Shown here in pieces: positions 24,672 to 32,943 of a stretch of DNA of 64,000 nucleotides; within the stretch, counting starts at the first letter, position 1; every line of letters begins with the position of its first letter. The DNA is from Armatimonadota bacterium. GTDB lineage: Bacteria > Armatimonadota > Fimbriimonadia > Fimbriimonadales > Fimbriimonadaceae. Location of the stretch: NCBI GenBank assembly GCA_020438215.1, contig JAGQUX010000010.1, forward strand, positions 1 to 64,000. The letters are read 5' to 3'. The translations under genes were made by a program, and so were the position numbers. The notes under the pieces were generated by a model. It was not told where the DNA came from and ran no database searches. It saw only the letters and a list, made by a program, of their open reading frames with translations.

Positions 24672-26169
24672 CCCGATCTACCATCGCATCCACACGCTCA
24701 CCATTCTGATTGAGCTTTCGCGGGTGGCGCGGCAGATGTTGCTGGCGATCATCTTTGTGGTCTATAGCCTTGTTACGGGAAGTGGTGGTAGCGGCGACTT
24801 TTTTGGGGAAGGGATTGCCGCAATCGTGGGTGGATTGGTTCTGATTCCCGCAGTACTTCGGTATCTCACTTTTGGCTATGCGGTTCAAGATGGCAACCTG
24901 TATATCAAGGAAGGGATAGTTACCAAGAAGCAACGCACGATCCCGCTTGATCGAATTCAAAACATCAATCTCACGCGGAGTTGGTTGCACCGGATTCTTG
25001 GGCTTGTTGATCTTGATATTGAAACGGCTGTGTCGGCAAAAGCAGAAGCTCGCATCAGTGCACTCAGCGAAGAAGATGCACGCGTACTCCGCGCTCGGCT
25101 TCTTGGTGAGCGACCAACTCACACCTCGTTTGTGAATGAAGAGCGGGCGAAGGACGTCGTTTACAAAGTCACGAACAAGGAGCTTTTTCTGGCTGGCGCG
25201 TCCGAAAACAAACTCGGCACGATCATTGGTGCTTTGCTCGGTTTGCAGATCATTGGTCAGCGTGCCATTGAGAAATTCGTGGAAGATGCGGTAAAGGCCG
25301 GCCGAACCCCCGATATGCCGCAGTCCAATTGGTTGCTGTGGACAGTCGGCATCATCATCATGCTGTTCATTGGTTGGGTGTTCAGCATTGGCTCAACCTT
25401 CGTGAAGTACTACGGCTTCGAGCTAGTGCGGGATGGTGATCGCCTCCGCCGCACATACGGGATGATCAACCATGTTGAGAATGTCCTCCCCACCAAACGC
25501 GTTCAGACGATGGTGTTTGTCGAGAACTTGCTCCAACGGATGCTGAAAATCTGCAAGGTCATGGTTTCTACGGCAGGTGGCTTTGGTGGATCGGACAAGC
25601 AACACACCGAGCCAGGCGGGAAAGTGGATGTGCTTCCTGTTTTGACCCCTGTGCTTCAAATAGGCGCTTTTCCTGAGATCGCCCAGCTGATTTTCCCTGG
25701 CAAGGATTTGGTGGGGATTGCGCGGAATCCTGTTGGAGAGAAAACGGTGTTCCGCTACATTCGATCATCAATTCTCCCGTCGCTGATCGTGGCGGGGGGA
25801 ACCGCGTACTTCACTCGTTACTGGGCCATAGCGATTTTCTTTGGACTGCTTGGATTGGCGACTCTCAATGGCTTTCTCCACAAGAAGTTTGCTTATTGGG
25901 GTGATGCCGATGGGATATGGGTGAGTGCTCTCGGTTGGCTCAAACGAACGAAGAAGTTCATCCCAGCCGAGAAAGTTCAAGCGGTCATTGTGCGACAGTC
26001 GCCCGCACAACGAGCGTTTGGACTCGCAACGGTTGATATGGTAAGTGCTTCGCCGCTCTTCCAGAACGTGGAGTTTGATGACGTCACCACTACAGATGCG
26101 AAGTATCTGGCGGAAGAAGCGCATCGCCGGTCATCGGATGGGCGCGACTCGCTCGTCGATGGTTTCTAG
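24664..26169 (+). CDS. Large bPH2-domain membrane protein, YdbT-like
   Basis: The 501-aa protein has paired membrane helices (about 20-40/50-65, 220-245, 365-395) separating three bPH2 domains. The recurring core is V...R.IPLDRIQNINLTRSWLHRILGLVDLDIET and two later versions (PTKRVQTMVFVENLLQRM; PAEKVQAVIVRQSPAQRAFGL). Such proteins pair with YdbS-like partners. The start is a TTG at 24664 overlapping the partner gene by 8 nt; the residues after it fit the family, while the first ATG would cut into the first helix. Convergent with the DUF1801 gene, sharing 4 nt. Confidence 0.75.
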   Translation: MNNPIYHRIHTLTILIELSRVARQMLLAIIFVVYSLVTGSGGSGDFFGEGIAAIVGGLVLIPAVLRYLTFGYAVQDGNLYIKEGIVTKKQRTIPLDRIQNINLTRSWLHRILGLVDLDIETAVSAKAEARISALSEEDARVLRARLLGERPTHTSFVNEERAKDVVYKVTNKELFLAGASENKLGTIIGALLGLQIIGQRAIEKFVEDAVKAGRTPDMPQSNWLLWTVGIIIMLFIGWVFSIGSTFVKYYGFELVRDGDRLRRTYGMINHVENVLPTKRVQTMVFVENLLQRMLKICKVMVSTAGGFGGSDKQHTEPGGKVDVLPVLTPVLQIGAFPEIAQLIFPGKDLVGIARNPVGEKTVFRYIRSSILPSLIVAGGTAYFTRYWAIAIFFGLLGLATLNGFLHKKFAYWGDADGIWVSALGWLKRTKKFIPAEKVQAVIVRQSPAQRAFGLATVDMVSASPLFQNVEFDDVTTTDAKYLAEEAHRRSSDGRDSLVDGF

Positions 26170-26549
26170 GAATCCACGACGCTTTTGGCTTTGATCAATA
26201 TTTCTTCAATGACGGCGAGGTCAATACTTTGGATTGACTTGACTCGGATACAGCTTTTACCGACGCTGACTTTGCCAATCCGGTCTTTGTAAATTTCGGG
26301 GAAATGTTGCCCATCCAGAGTCGGGACAACATAGATGGAGAATCCGGTCTTGTTGGCACTCATGCCGAAGTGAATCCACTCGCCCTCGCGGCCAGATTCA
26401 TATTTGTAGTGGTATCTCCCGAACGCCATGATATCGCGCACCATGTACCGCTCCCAATCCGGAGCGACTCTGACCATGATGTCGCGGATGGTTTCCATCT
26501 CCGCGCGCTTGGCTGGGTCAATCGTGGCGAGGTATTCGTCTTGAGTCAT
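26166..26549 (-). CDS. DUF1801 protein
   Basis: The 127-aa product matches DUF1801 (YdhG/YjbR-like fold): a basic start, a METIRDIMVRVAPDWERYM helix, a middle beta region WIHFGMSANKTGFSIYV, and a KSCIRVKSIQSIDL segment before the last helix. The family has no established reaction. It ends 4 nt inside the convergent bPH2 gene and lies divergent from the EF-G-like gene, 159 nt away. Confidence 0.75.
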   Translation of the reverse strand: MTQDEYLATIDPAKRAEMETIRDIMVRVAPDWERYMVRDIMAFGRYHYKYESGREGEWIHFGMSANKTGFSIYVVPTLDGQHFPEIYKDRIGKVSVGKSCIRVKSIQSIDLAVIEEILIKAKSVVDS

Positions 26550-26708
26550 AGAGAATTGACCTCAATTTTGGCCCAAAAATACATGACAAAAAGCGAATGA
26601 ATAAAACCGGCAAAATTCGCCAATTTTGTTCTTGGTGTTTGCTCGAATCTTTGTTACCCTGAAGTTAAGGTTCGTCACATTGCTGTGAGGGCCTTCCCGA
26701 AGGAGGGA

Positions 26709-28784
26709 ATGACTTTGAAAAGCTACACCCCTGACAAAATTCGAAATGTGGCTATTGTAGGCCATGGTGGTGCCGGCAAAACGATGCTCGTTGAGCATAT
26801 GCTGTACACCGCCACTGCTTCCGACCGAGTGGGTTCTGTGGAAAGCGGAAATACACAGAGCGACTATGACCCGCTAGAACAAAAGCGGCATATTTCCGTG
26901 AGTGCCAGCATTCTCCCACTGGAGTGGAAAGACCACAAAATCAACATCATTGATGTCCCTGGCTTTCCAGATTTTATTGGTGATCTCCACGCTGTCGCCG
27001 AAGTTGTCGATGCGATGGTCATTGTGTGTGAAGCCAAAGCCGACCTTGATGTTGGTTTTGATCTGGCCTGGGATATTGCGGAAAAGCATGGCCTGGCCAA
27101 ATGCATATTTATCAACAAGCTTGAGCGCGACAACGCTGACTATGAGGGCTTGATTGAAACGCTGGATGCTCGCTACGGCTCACGAATCGTGAACGTGCAA
27201 ATTCCGATTGGGCGCCAGGCATTGTTCTCCGGTGTACTTGACCTCTTGAACTTGCAGGTTTATAAGGGCAAGGATCGTGGCGTCGATGTCCATGAAATTC
27301 CCGAGGAGTATCGCGAAGAAGCGGAATACCGCCGCGAGAAGATGATGGACGCCGCCGCCGAAGGTGATGACGATCTGATGCTCAAATATCTGGAAGGCGA
27401 AAAGCTGACTCCCGAAGAAGTAGAGCATGGCCTTCTGGAAGGGACGCGCCGAGGACGAGTCGTGCCAGTGCTTCTCGGTTCAGCAGCGACAGGGATTGGT
27501 ATCAAAACCTTGATGGATCGCATCATTGGTGAACTCCCGAGTCCGCTTTATCATCCGGTGAATGCGGGGGGCAAGCAGTACGAAGAAGATCCCAATGGTC
27601 CGCTGATCGGATACGTTTTCAAAACGACGGCTGACCCCTATGTTGGCAAGATCAACTATGTGCGTATCTTTAGCGGCACGCTCAAAGCGGACGATGTTGT
27701 CCTGAACGTGACGCAGGAAGAAAACGAGAAGGTTCACAACCTGCTCGAGCCGCACGGCAAGTCGCAAGACAGCTTGTCTCAGGTCTGTGCGGGAGATATT
27801 TGCGCGATTGCAAAATTGCACAACACGCATACCGGCGACACGCTGAGCACAGCGAAAGATCGGATTATGAAGCCGAAAATTGAGTTTCCTGATCCGGTTT
27901 ACCGAGTCGCGATTCGCCCGAAATCGAAGAGCGATGAGGACAAGATGTCGCAGGCAATCGACCGGCTCTTGGAAGAAGACCCGACTCTTCGATACACGCG
28001 CGATGCTGAATTGCATCAAGAACTCTTCGAAGGAATGGGTGATATCCACCTGGATATTGCAATTGAAAAGTTGCGTGAGCGCTATGGTGTCAATGTCGAG
28101 ATCGAAGAAGCTCGGGTTCCTTATCGCGAAACCGTGATGGGCACGGCTAAAGCGCAAGGGAAGTTCAAACGGCAAACCGGTGGAAAGGGCCAGTACGGCG
28201 ATTGCCATCTGGAAATCGAGCCGCTTCCGCGTGGCGAAGGCTTCCTGTTCGAGAACAAGGTTGTTGGCGGGTCAATCCCCAAGAACTACATCCCTGCGGT
28301 TGAGAAGGGCGTCATTGAAGCGATGACCAAAGGCGTCCTAGCCGGATATCCTTTTGTGGATGCGAAGGTGACTGTCTTTGATGGCTCCTACCACGATGTC
28401 GATTCCAACGAAGCCGCATTCAAGATGGCAGGTCATATGGCATTCAAAGAATGCGTGGACAAAGCGCGCCCAGCAATGCTGGAGCCGATCATGAACGTCG
28501 AGATCATTATCAATGATGACGATGTTGGCGAAGTTGTGGGAGATCTCAACACTCGGCGAGGGCATATGCAGGGCATGGAACCCGCATCCGCCGGTAAAAC
28601 GAAAGTGGAAGCTCAAGTTCCCATGGCGACAATGATGCGCTATGCTCTGGATCTACGCTCCATTACAAAAGGGCGGGGTTGGTTCAAGACGAGCTTCAGC
28701 CATTACGAGCAACTTCCATCCAATGAAGCGGAAACTTTGATTAAACAGCATGAAGCGGAGCACGGTTCTGCGAGTGTTATGTAG
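26709..28784 (+). CDS. Elongation factor G-like GTPase (EF-G2 type)
   Basis: The 691-aa protein has all EF-G domains: G domain with P-loop GHGGAGKT, DVPGFPDF (G3), and NKLERD (G4, canonical NKMD), then domains II-V ending in SFSHYEQLP. Differences from the main EF-G (GHVDAGKT, RGITI, NKMD) are HGGAGKT, KRHISVSAS in switch I and NKLERD, which place it with EF-G-like paralogues whose role in translocation or ribosome recycling varies. The AGGAGG at 26701-26706 lies only 2 nt before the ATG at 26709 but 8 nt before a TTG at 26715, so the TTG could be the real start. It is monocistronic with a hairpin downstream. Confidence 0.85.
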   Translation: MTLKSYTPDKIRNVAIVGHGGAGKTMLVEHMLYTATASDRVGSVESGNTQSDYDPLEQKRHISVSASILPLEWKDHKINIIDVPGFPDFIGDLHAVAEVVDAMVIVCEAKADLDVGFDLAWDIAEKHGLAKCIFINKLERDNADYEGLIETLDARYGSRIVNVQIPIGRQALFSGVLDLLNLQVYKGKDRGVDVHEIPEEYREEAEYRREKMMDAAAEGDDDLMLKYLEGEKLTPEEVEHGLLEGTRRGRVVPVLLGSAATGIGIKTLMDRIIGELPSPLYHPVNAGGKQYEEDPNGPLIGYVFKTTADPYVGKINYVRIFSGTLKADDVVLNVTQEENEKVHNLLEPHGKSQDSLSQVCAGDICAIAKLHNTHTGDTLSTAKDRIMKPKIEFPDPVYRVAIRPKSKSDEDKMSQAIDRLLEEDPTLRYTRDAELHQELFEGMGDIHLDIAIEKLRERYGVNVEIEEARVPYRETVMGTAKAQGKFKRQTGGKGQYGDCHLEIEPLPRGEGFLFENKVVGGSIPKNYIPAVEKGVIEAMTKGVLAGYPFVDAKVTVFDGSYHDVDSNEAAFKMAGHMAFKECVDKARPAMLEPIMNVEIIINDDDVGEVVGDLNTRRGHMQGMEPASAGKTKVEAQVPMATMMRYALDLRSITKGRGWFKTSFSHYEQLPSNEAETLIKQHEAEHGSASVM

Positions 28785-28824
28785 ATTAATTGTATTGCGA
28801 CAAAGTGATTAATTAGTCCCTTGA

Positions 28825-28854
28825 ATGAGGAGATTGTTAAGGCAATCTCCTCAT
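28825..28854 (+). terminator. Hairpin after the EF-G-like gene
   Basis: ATGAGGAGATTG (28825-28836) and CAATCTCCTCAT (28843-28854) form a perfect 12-bp stem with a 6-nt loop. There is no T run after it, so it may be factor-dependent or regulatory. A TATAAT at 28871-28876, 17 nt downstream, could start transcription of the methyltransferase genes. Confidence 0.65.
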
Positions 28855-28870
28855 CCTGCAATAAAACCTA

Positions 28871-28876
28871 TATAAT
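28871..28876 (+). promoter_or_regulatory. Candidate -10 box before the methyltransferase cluster
   Basis: A perfect TATAAT lies 27 nt before the first methyltransferase ATG, just after the terminator hairpin. I see no good -35 hexamer at 16-18 nt, so the call is tentative. Confidence 0.4.
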
Positions 28877-28902
28877 ATTGCAGTAATTGCGGTGCAGAGC
28901 GC

Positions 28903-29649
28903 ATGAATCGAAACATCTACAACAAAGACGTTGCAGAGCTGTACGTTCAATCTTTTGGAAAGCAGTCCACCCTGGCAGGGGAGGCTGTCTTGCGCGTCAT
29001 CCAATCGATGGGATTGGAGGATGCCTTGGTCGTTGATCTTGGTTGTGGCCCGGGAACCATTGCTCGCCAAATTTCCGATGCCGGCCATCGGGTGATCGGG
29101 TGCGATATATCTCCGCACATGATTGCTTTAGCCAATGAGCATGCCCCAGAAGCAGATCTGAAATGCACCTCCTATATGGAGTTCTCGATTCCTCCCTGTG
29201 ACATAGTCATCGCGATTGGAGAAGTCTTTAGCTTCGATTCTGGGAACGAAGATCACTTCCAACTTCTGGAATACACATTCCAGAGAATTTACAAAGCCCT
29301 GAAACCCGGCGGTGTGCTGATTTTTGATGTCTCGACCATTGACAGCATGCCGGAGGATCCCATCGAATTCTATATCGAAGATCATGAAGATTGGTGCGGC
29401 ACTATCCAGGCAGATTTCGATTTTGAAAACAAGCGGACGCATAGAACCATCACAACCTTCAGGAAAGTGAATGGAGGCTATCGAAAGTCATCTGAAGAGC
29501 ATCACATGGTGATCTATGAAGCTTGGCAGATCAACCAAGCTCTCCAGAATGCCGGATTTATGGTCACCACCTCTCGCAGCATTGACCAATATCAGCTAGT
29601 CAATGGCTATACATCCTTTTGGGCGAAGAAGAAGAGTGAATATGAGTGA
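28903..29649 (+). CDS. Class I SAM-dependent methyltransferase, copy 1 of 3
   Basis: The 248-aa protein has a Rossmann-type methyltransferase core: motif I VVDLGCGPGT (about 45-54), motif II with the acidic Asp in IGCDISPHM, a FSI-type motif at C..DIVIAIGEV, and motif III LKPGGVLIFDVS. Two more genes with the same domain plan follow directly, and all three share the C-terminal FWA(K/R)K ending. The substrate is unknown. The next gene starts 8 nt before its stop. AT-rich relative to EF-G. Confidence 0.85.
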   Translation: MNRNIYNKDVAELYVQSFGKQSTLAGEAVLRVIQSMGLEDALVVDLGCGPGTIARQISDAGHRVIGCDISPHMIALANEHAPEADLKCTSYMEFSIPPCDIVIAIGEVFSFDSGNEDHFQLLEYTFQRIYKALKPGGVLIFDVSTIDSMPEDPIEFYIEDHEDWCGTIQADFDFENKRTHRTITTFRKVNGGYRKSSEEHHMVIYEAWQINQALQNAGFMVTTSRSIDQYQLVNGYTSFWAKKKSEYE

Positions 29650-30415
29650 TAAATATGAAATCTATGGCGAGGACTTTGCCAAGATTTATCATCTCAATTT
29701 CTCTCAGTCCTCGCGAGCAATTGCGAAGGCGCTTCTCAATATCATTAAAAGATATGAGCTTGAAGCTGTGCATATCGTTGATCTTGGTTGCGGGGAAGGC
29801 ACAGCGGCGAAAATGTTGATAGAAGCTGGATACGAAGTTTCTGGGTGCGATATTTCCCCACATATGCTTGCGATTGCACATGAGCAAGTTCCTGATGCCC
29901 AACTTATACTTGCTTCTAGCTTTGAGTACAAAATGCCTCAGTGCGACATTATCGTTGGTATTGGGGGCGCACTTAGTCACAACCCGAATCGGTGGAATCA
30001 GCTCGAACATTTGACTCAGCTGGAGTATTTTTTTGAGAGAGCACATCGTGCTTTGTCTCCTGGAGGACTCCTGATTTTCGATTTGCCGACCATGAATACG
30101 CTTCCAAGTCATGATCGCCTGCGCGCAGGGCAACACTATGAGAATTGGTCTTATATGCAGGATGTGACAATTGACTTGGAACACTGTGAAGCTCAACGCC
30201 ACATAACTGTGGCTACGCGTATTGATGATGGCGCACTCTTTCGGTTGAGCCGGGAAAAGCATAGGCTCACTCTTTTTGAAACTTGGCAAATTACAGATAA
30301 ATTACATCCTGTTGGATTTGTCACTACTGAATCATCACGAATCGAAGAGTACAAAATGCTGACAGGTCATCAGCTGTTTTGGGCACGCAAACCAATTGAG
30401 GAAAACTACACTTAG
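29642..30415 (+). CDS. Class I SAM-dependent methyltransferase, copy 2 of 3
   Basis: The 257-aa protein keeps the same scheme as copy 1: IVDLGCGEGT, GCDISPHML, CDIIVGIGGAL and SPGGLLIFDLPT, ending FWARK. I start at the ATG at 29642, which overlaps the stop of copy 1 by 8 nt (ATGAGTGA), rather than at an upstream codon lying in the first gene. The GEV after the beta-4 strand of copies 1 and 3 is GGA here, so the substrate pocket may differ. The substrate is unknown. Confidence 0.83.
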   Translation: MSDKYEIYGEDFAKIYHLNFSQSSRAIAKALLNIIKRYELEAVHIVDLGCGEGTAAKMLIEAGYEVSGCDISPHMLAIAHEQVPDAQLILASSFEYKMPQCDIIVGIGGALSHNPNRWNQLEHLTQLEYFFERAHRALSPGGLLIFDLPTMNTLPSHDRLRAGQHYENWSYMQDVTIDLEHCEAQRHITVATRIDDGALFRLSREKHRLTLFETWQITDKLHPVGFVTTESSRIEEYKMLTGHQLFWARKPIEENYT

Positions 30416-30522
30416 TTTATGAAATTTGCGTGAAACGGCACAAATATTGTTGGTTTGCTGAGCAGGAAATCATATAACATATTAATTATGGGCGAAGCAG
30501 AGGTGCTGACGCTAAGTTTGTA

Positions 30523-31296
30523 ATGCCAGATCATATTTACGGAAGTAAGGTGGCGCAGATTCACTCTGCGGCATTTACTCAACTTGCTAGGGGAGCGGCG
30601 GTAGCCGTCAACAAGGCGTTAGATTTTGTAAACAAGCAGAATGCCTTGATTTTTGAATGCGGAGTTGGAGATGGAACAACCGCAGCTAATTTGGTGCGCG
30701 CGGGCCACCGTGTTATTGGTGTCGATCAGTCGCCAGATATGATAGACCTTGCTAGGAAGCGGGTTCCTAATGCTGAATTCATTGAAGCGACTTGCTACAA
30801 ATTTGATATTCCTAAAGTCGAAGTAGTGCTTGCCGTTGGCGAAGTGCTTTGTTATCGCAATTCTGGACACAATCATCCAGACTGTGTATACGAATTCTTC
30901 GCCAAAGTATATAAGGCTTTAGAGCCTGGCGGAATATTTATTTTTGATATAGTAACTTTAGATCGGATTCCAAACCCTAACCCAATGCAAACATTTGCTC
31001 AGCACGGGGAAGTGGCAATGGCTGTTGAAACGACTGGAAATATAGAGAACCGGTCTCTGCGCAGGGATGTCACGGTCTTTGAAGGGGACGGCGAATCGTA
31101 TCACAAGGTCAACGAGAGTCACGAGCTCTATCTATTCGACAAAGACGAAGTGATCTCGGAATTGAAGAAGCTAGGATTCTCGTGCACAACCACCCTTCGA
31201 TATGCCGATTTTGATCTGTTCCCAGGTTTGGTCGCAATATGGGCGAGAAAGCCAGAGCAGGGCGAGTCCCAGGTTCAAACGAACCTTGTGCCATAA
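30523..31296 (+). CDS. Class I SAM-dependent methyltransferase, copy 3 of 3
   Basis: The 257-aa product is the most diverged copy. Motif I reads IFECGVGDGT (Asp-Leu-Gly-Cys replaced by Glu-Cys-Gly-Val), followed by GVDQSPDMIDLA, VVLAVGEVLCY and EPGGIFIFDIVT, with the same WARKP end. The changed motif I keeps the Gly pattern, so SAM binding is still likely. A 107-nt gap separates it from copy 2 and contains ATATAACAT, which could be a separate -10 element. Its end lies next to the rplJ leader. Confidence 0.83.
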   Translation: MPDHIYGSKVAQIHSAAFTQLARGAAVAVNKALDFVNKQNALIFECGVGDGTTAANLVRAGHRVIGVDQSPDMIDLARKRVPNAEFIEATCYKFDIPKVEVVLAVGEVLCYRNSGHNHPDCVYEFFAKVYKALEPGGIFIFDIVTLDRIPNPNPMQTFAQHGEVAMAVETTGNIENRSLRRDVTVFEGDGESYHKVNESHELYLFDKDEVISELKKLGFSCTTTLRYADFDLFPGLVAIWARKPEQGESQVQTNLVP

Positions 31297-31299
31297 TTT

Positions 31300-31380
31300 C
31301 CCTCGGCTCTCTCTGCAGACAGTTGGTGACAACCCTTGAGGTCGTCAGAATGCGAACTATGCGCGCCAACCGAGGAGTGA
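31300..31380 (+). promoter_or_regulatory. Ribosomal protein L10 leader
   Basis: The region matches the L10 leader layout. CCTCGG (31301-31306) pairs with CCGAGG (31370-31375), GTTGG (31322-31326) pairs with CCAAC (31366-31370), and the joining bases GCAGACA...GTGAC and the CCGAGGAG end resemble the conserved binding site for the L10-(L12)4 complex in other bacteria. It lies upstream of rplJ, where excess L10 represses its own mRNA. The pairs were found by eye. Confidence 0.7.
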
Positions 31381-31433
31381 CGGACACAGTTTTTATATGG
31401 ACTCCTGACCTTCGGTCATGATGCCTCCAAAGA

Positions 31434-31470
31434 ATTGGGCTCCTTCACACACTTGGTGGAGGAGCCCAAT
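31434..31470 (+). promoter_or_regulatory. Hairpin just before the rplJ ribosome site
   Basis: ATTGGGCTCC (31434-31443) and GGAGCCCAAT (31461-31470) form a perfect 10-bp stem 8 nt before the GGAGGA ribosome site at 31478. It may take part in L10 autoregulation by alternative folding with the leader upstream, or in attenuation; no T run follows. Confidence 0.6.
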
Positions 31471-31495
31471 CCATTACGGAGGAACTGAAAGCAAA

Positions 31496-32155
31496 ATGCC
31501 AACTGCCAAGAAGGCAGATACGATCGAAACCATTAAGGAGCGTTATTCCCGCGCCGTCGGCGTGATTTTTACGGAATACCGTGGCCTTAAAGTGCATCAA
31601 GTTCAGGCATTGCGCAAGCAGCTGAAGGAAAAAGGCGGCGAACTCCAAGTGGTCAAGAACACTCTGTTCAAGATCGCTGCGGGCGACGACGCCGAAAAAT
31701 TCACAGACGAAATGTCCAGCGGCCCAACCGCTGTCGCATTCCTCTATGAAAACGAAACCGACTGCGCCAAAGTCCTGATGGACTTTGCGAAAGACAACAA
31801 GGCACTCGTTGTCAAATCTGGTCTGATTGAAGGCAAGATTTTTGACAAAGACGGGGTGGAAGCATTCAGCAAGCTTCCGAGCCGAGATGTCCTCATTGCG
31901 CAAGTGATCGGAACGATTGCTGCTCCTCTCAGCCAGCTTGTTGGCACCGTCGAAGCACTTTACGCAACCCCAATCCGAACGATTGGAGCTGTTGCCGACA
32001 AGTTCGCCGACGGTTCTGCTCCGGCCGCCGAAGAAGCTGCTGCTCCCGCAGCAGAAGAGGCACCTGCCGAAGCACCCGCCGAAGAAGCGCCTGCTGACCA
32101 ACCCGCAGCTGAAGAAGCTGCCCCGACCGAATCTCAAGAAGAAACTCAGGAGTAA
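31496..32155 (+). CDS. rplJ: 50S ribosomal protein L10
   Basis: L10 forms the base of the ribosomal stalk and binds L7/L12 dimers. The 219-aa protein starts MPTAKKADTIETIKERYSRA and has VGVIFTEYRGLKVHQVQALRKQL, VVKNTLFKIAA and the long C-terminal helix for L7/L12 binding. A low-complexity tail of about 45 residues rich in Ala, Glu and Pro (from about 175) is unusual; the E. coli protein is about 165 aa. I start at 31496 rather than at an in-frame ATG upstream, because conserved sequence begins here. Followed by rplL after 9 nt. Confidence 0.93.
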   Translation: MPTAKKADTIETIKERYSRAVGVIFTEYRGLKVHQVQALRKQLKEKGGELQVVKNTLFKIAAGDDAEKFTDEMSSGPTAVAFLYENETDCAKVLMDFAKDNKALVVKSGLIEGKIFDKDGVEAFSKLPSRDVLIAQVIGTIAAPLSQLVGTVEALYATPIRTIGAVADKFADGSAPAAEEAAAPAAEEAPAEAPAEEAPADQPAAEEAAPTESQEETQE

Positions 32156-32164
32156 TTTTAGAAA

Positions 32165-32554
32165 ATGGCATCCACAGTGGAACAAATCGTCGATTCGATT
32201 GCAGGTCTGACCGCTCTCGAACTCAGCGATCTGAAGAAAGCCCTCGAAGAAAAATTTGACGTTACGGCAGCTGCCCCAATGATGGGCATGCCCATGATGA
32301 TGGGTGGCGGCGATGCTGGTGCAGGCGCTGCTGCTGAAGAAAAGACCGAATTTGATGTTATCCTCGCAGCTGCGGGCGACAACAAGCTCGGTGTTATCAA
32401 GGTCGTCCGCGAAATCACCGGTCTCGGCCTGAAAGAAGCTAAGGACCTCGTTGATAACGCTCCGAAGCCGATCAAAGAAGGCGTTGGCAAAGATGATGCT
32501 GAAGCCACCAAAGCTAAGCTCGAAGAAGCTGGCGGCAAAGTCGAACTCAAGTAA
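32165..32554 (+). CDS. rplL: 50S ribosomal protein L7/L12
   Basis: L7/L12 is the mobile stalk protein that recruits elongation factors. The 129-aa sequence has the dimerising N-terminal domain ([25 protein letters not shown]), a Met/Gly/Ala-rich hinge (about 38-58) and the C-terminal domain [33 protein letters not shown]. It ends at a clear terminator. rpoB does not follow, and rplK-rplA do not precede rplJ in the window. Confidence 0.96.
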   Translation: MASTVEQIVDSIAGLTALELSDLKKALEEKFDVTAAAPMMGMPMMMGGGDAGAGAAAEEKTEFDVILAAAGDNKLGVIKVVREITGLGLKEAKDLVDNAPKPIKEGVGKDDAEATKAKLEEAGGKVELK

Positions 32555-32579
32555 TCGAACGCGAGTTCATCTGCAAAAA

Positions 32580-32616
32580 GCAGTTCTCACTCTTGTTAGT
32601 GGGAACTGCCTTTTTT
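32580..32616 (+). terminator. Rho-independent terminator of rplJL
   Basis: GCAGTTCTCACT (32580-32591) and AGTGGGAACTGC (32598-32609) form a 12-bp stem with one G-U pair and a 6-nt loop, followed by T6 at 32611-32616. It contains the stop codon of the convergent minus-strand gene at 32596. Confidence 0.92.
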
Positions 32617-32943
32617 GTCGGTTTGGAAGTGGGCGTTCGGGGGGATACGCCAGTACCACCAGTTGTGTTCTTTTGTCCAGCCCCGGTCATCGGCATTGAA
32701 CTGTCCCCAAAGGCAATCTGTGTGCTCGGCTGTAGCGCGCATCAAATTCTTATCTGCCTCACCCAGCGTTTTGATCAAATCTTCGCTAATGAGTTCCTCT
32801 TCCACCGTGAGCTTGTCGTGGATGATTTGGCGAAGATCGAGGTCATTCATGTATTCATCCAGATCCGCAACCCCATTGCGACGAATCGATCGTGCAACTT
32901 CATCCCATTTTTCTATGAGCTGGTCAAGGGGCTTTGTTTTCAT
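32596..32943 (-). CDS. Candidate immunity protein for the adjacent nuclease-like protein
   Basis: The 115-aa soluble protein is acidic and helical at the start (PLDQLIEKWDEVARSI, DEYMNDLDLRQIIHD) and ends with W..EHNWWYWRIPPN. I remember similar short proteins, with an N-terminal EYxNDLDxRxII helix and a WWYxRIP end, next to polymorphic toxin nuclease domains, where they act as immunity proteins. Here it overlaps the 3' end of the membrane-anchored nuclease-like gene by 4 nt (ATGA), the coupling expected of a toxin-immunity pair. The role is inference. Its stop is inside the rplL terminator. Confidence 0.5.
   Translation of the reverse strand: MKTKPLDQLIEKWDEVARSIRRNGVADLDEYMNDLDLRQIIHDKLTVEEELISEDLIKTLGEADKNLMRATAEHTDCLWGQFNADDRGWTKEHNWWYWRIPPNAHFQTDKKGSSH

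Noticed and set aside
31271-31286. AGGTTC-AAAC-GAACCT hairpin as methyltransferase terminator
   Set aside because: It lies inside the coding end of copy 3 and has a weak 6-bp stem with no T run.
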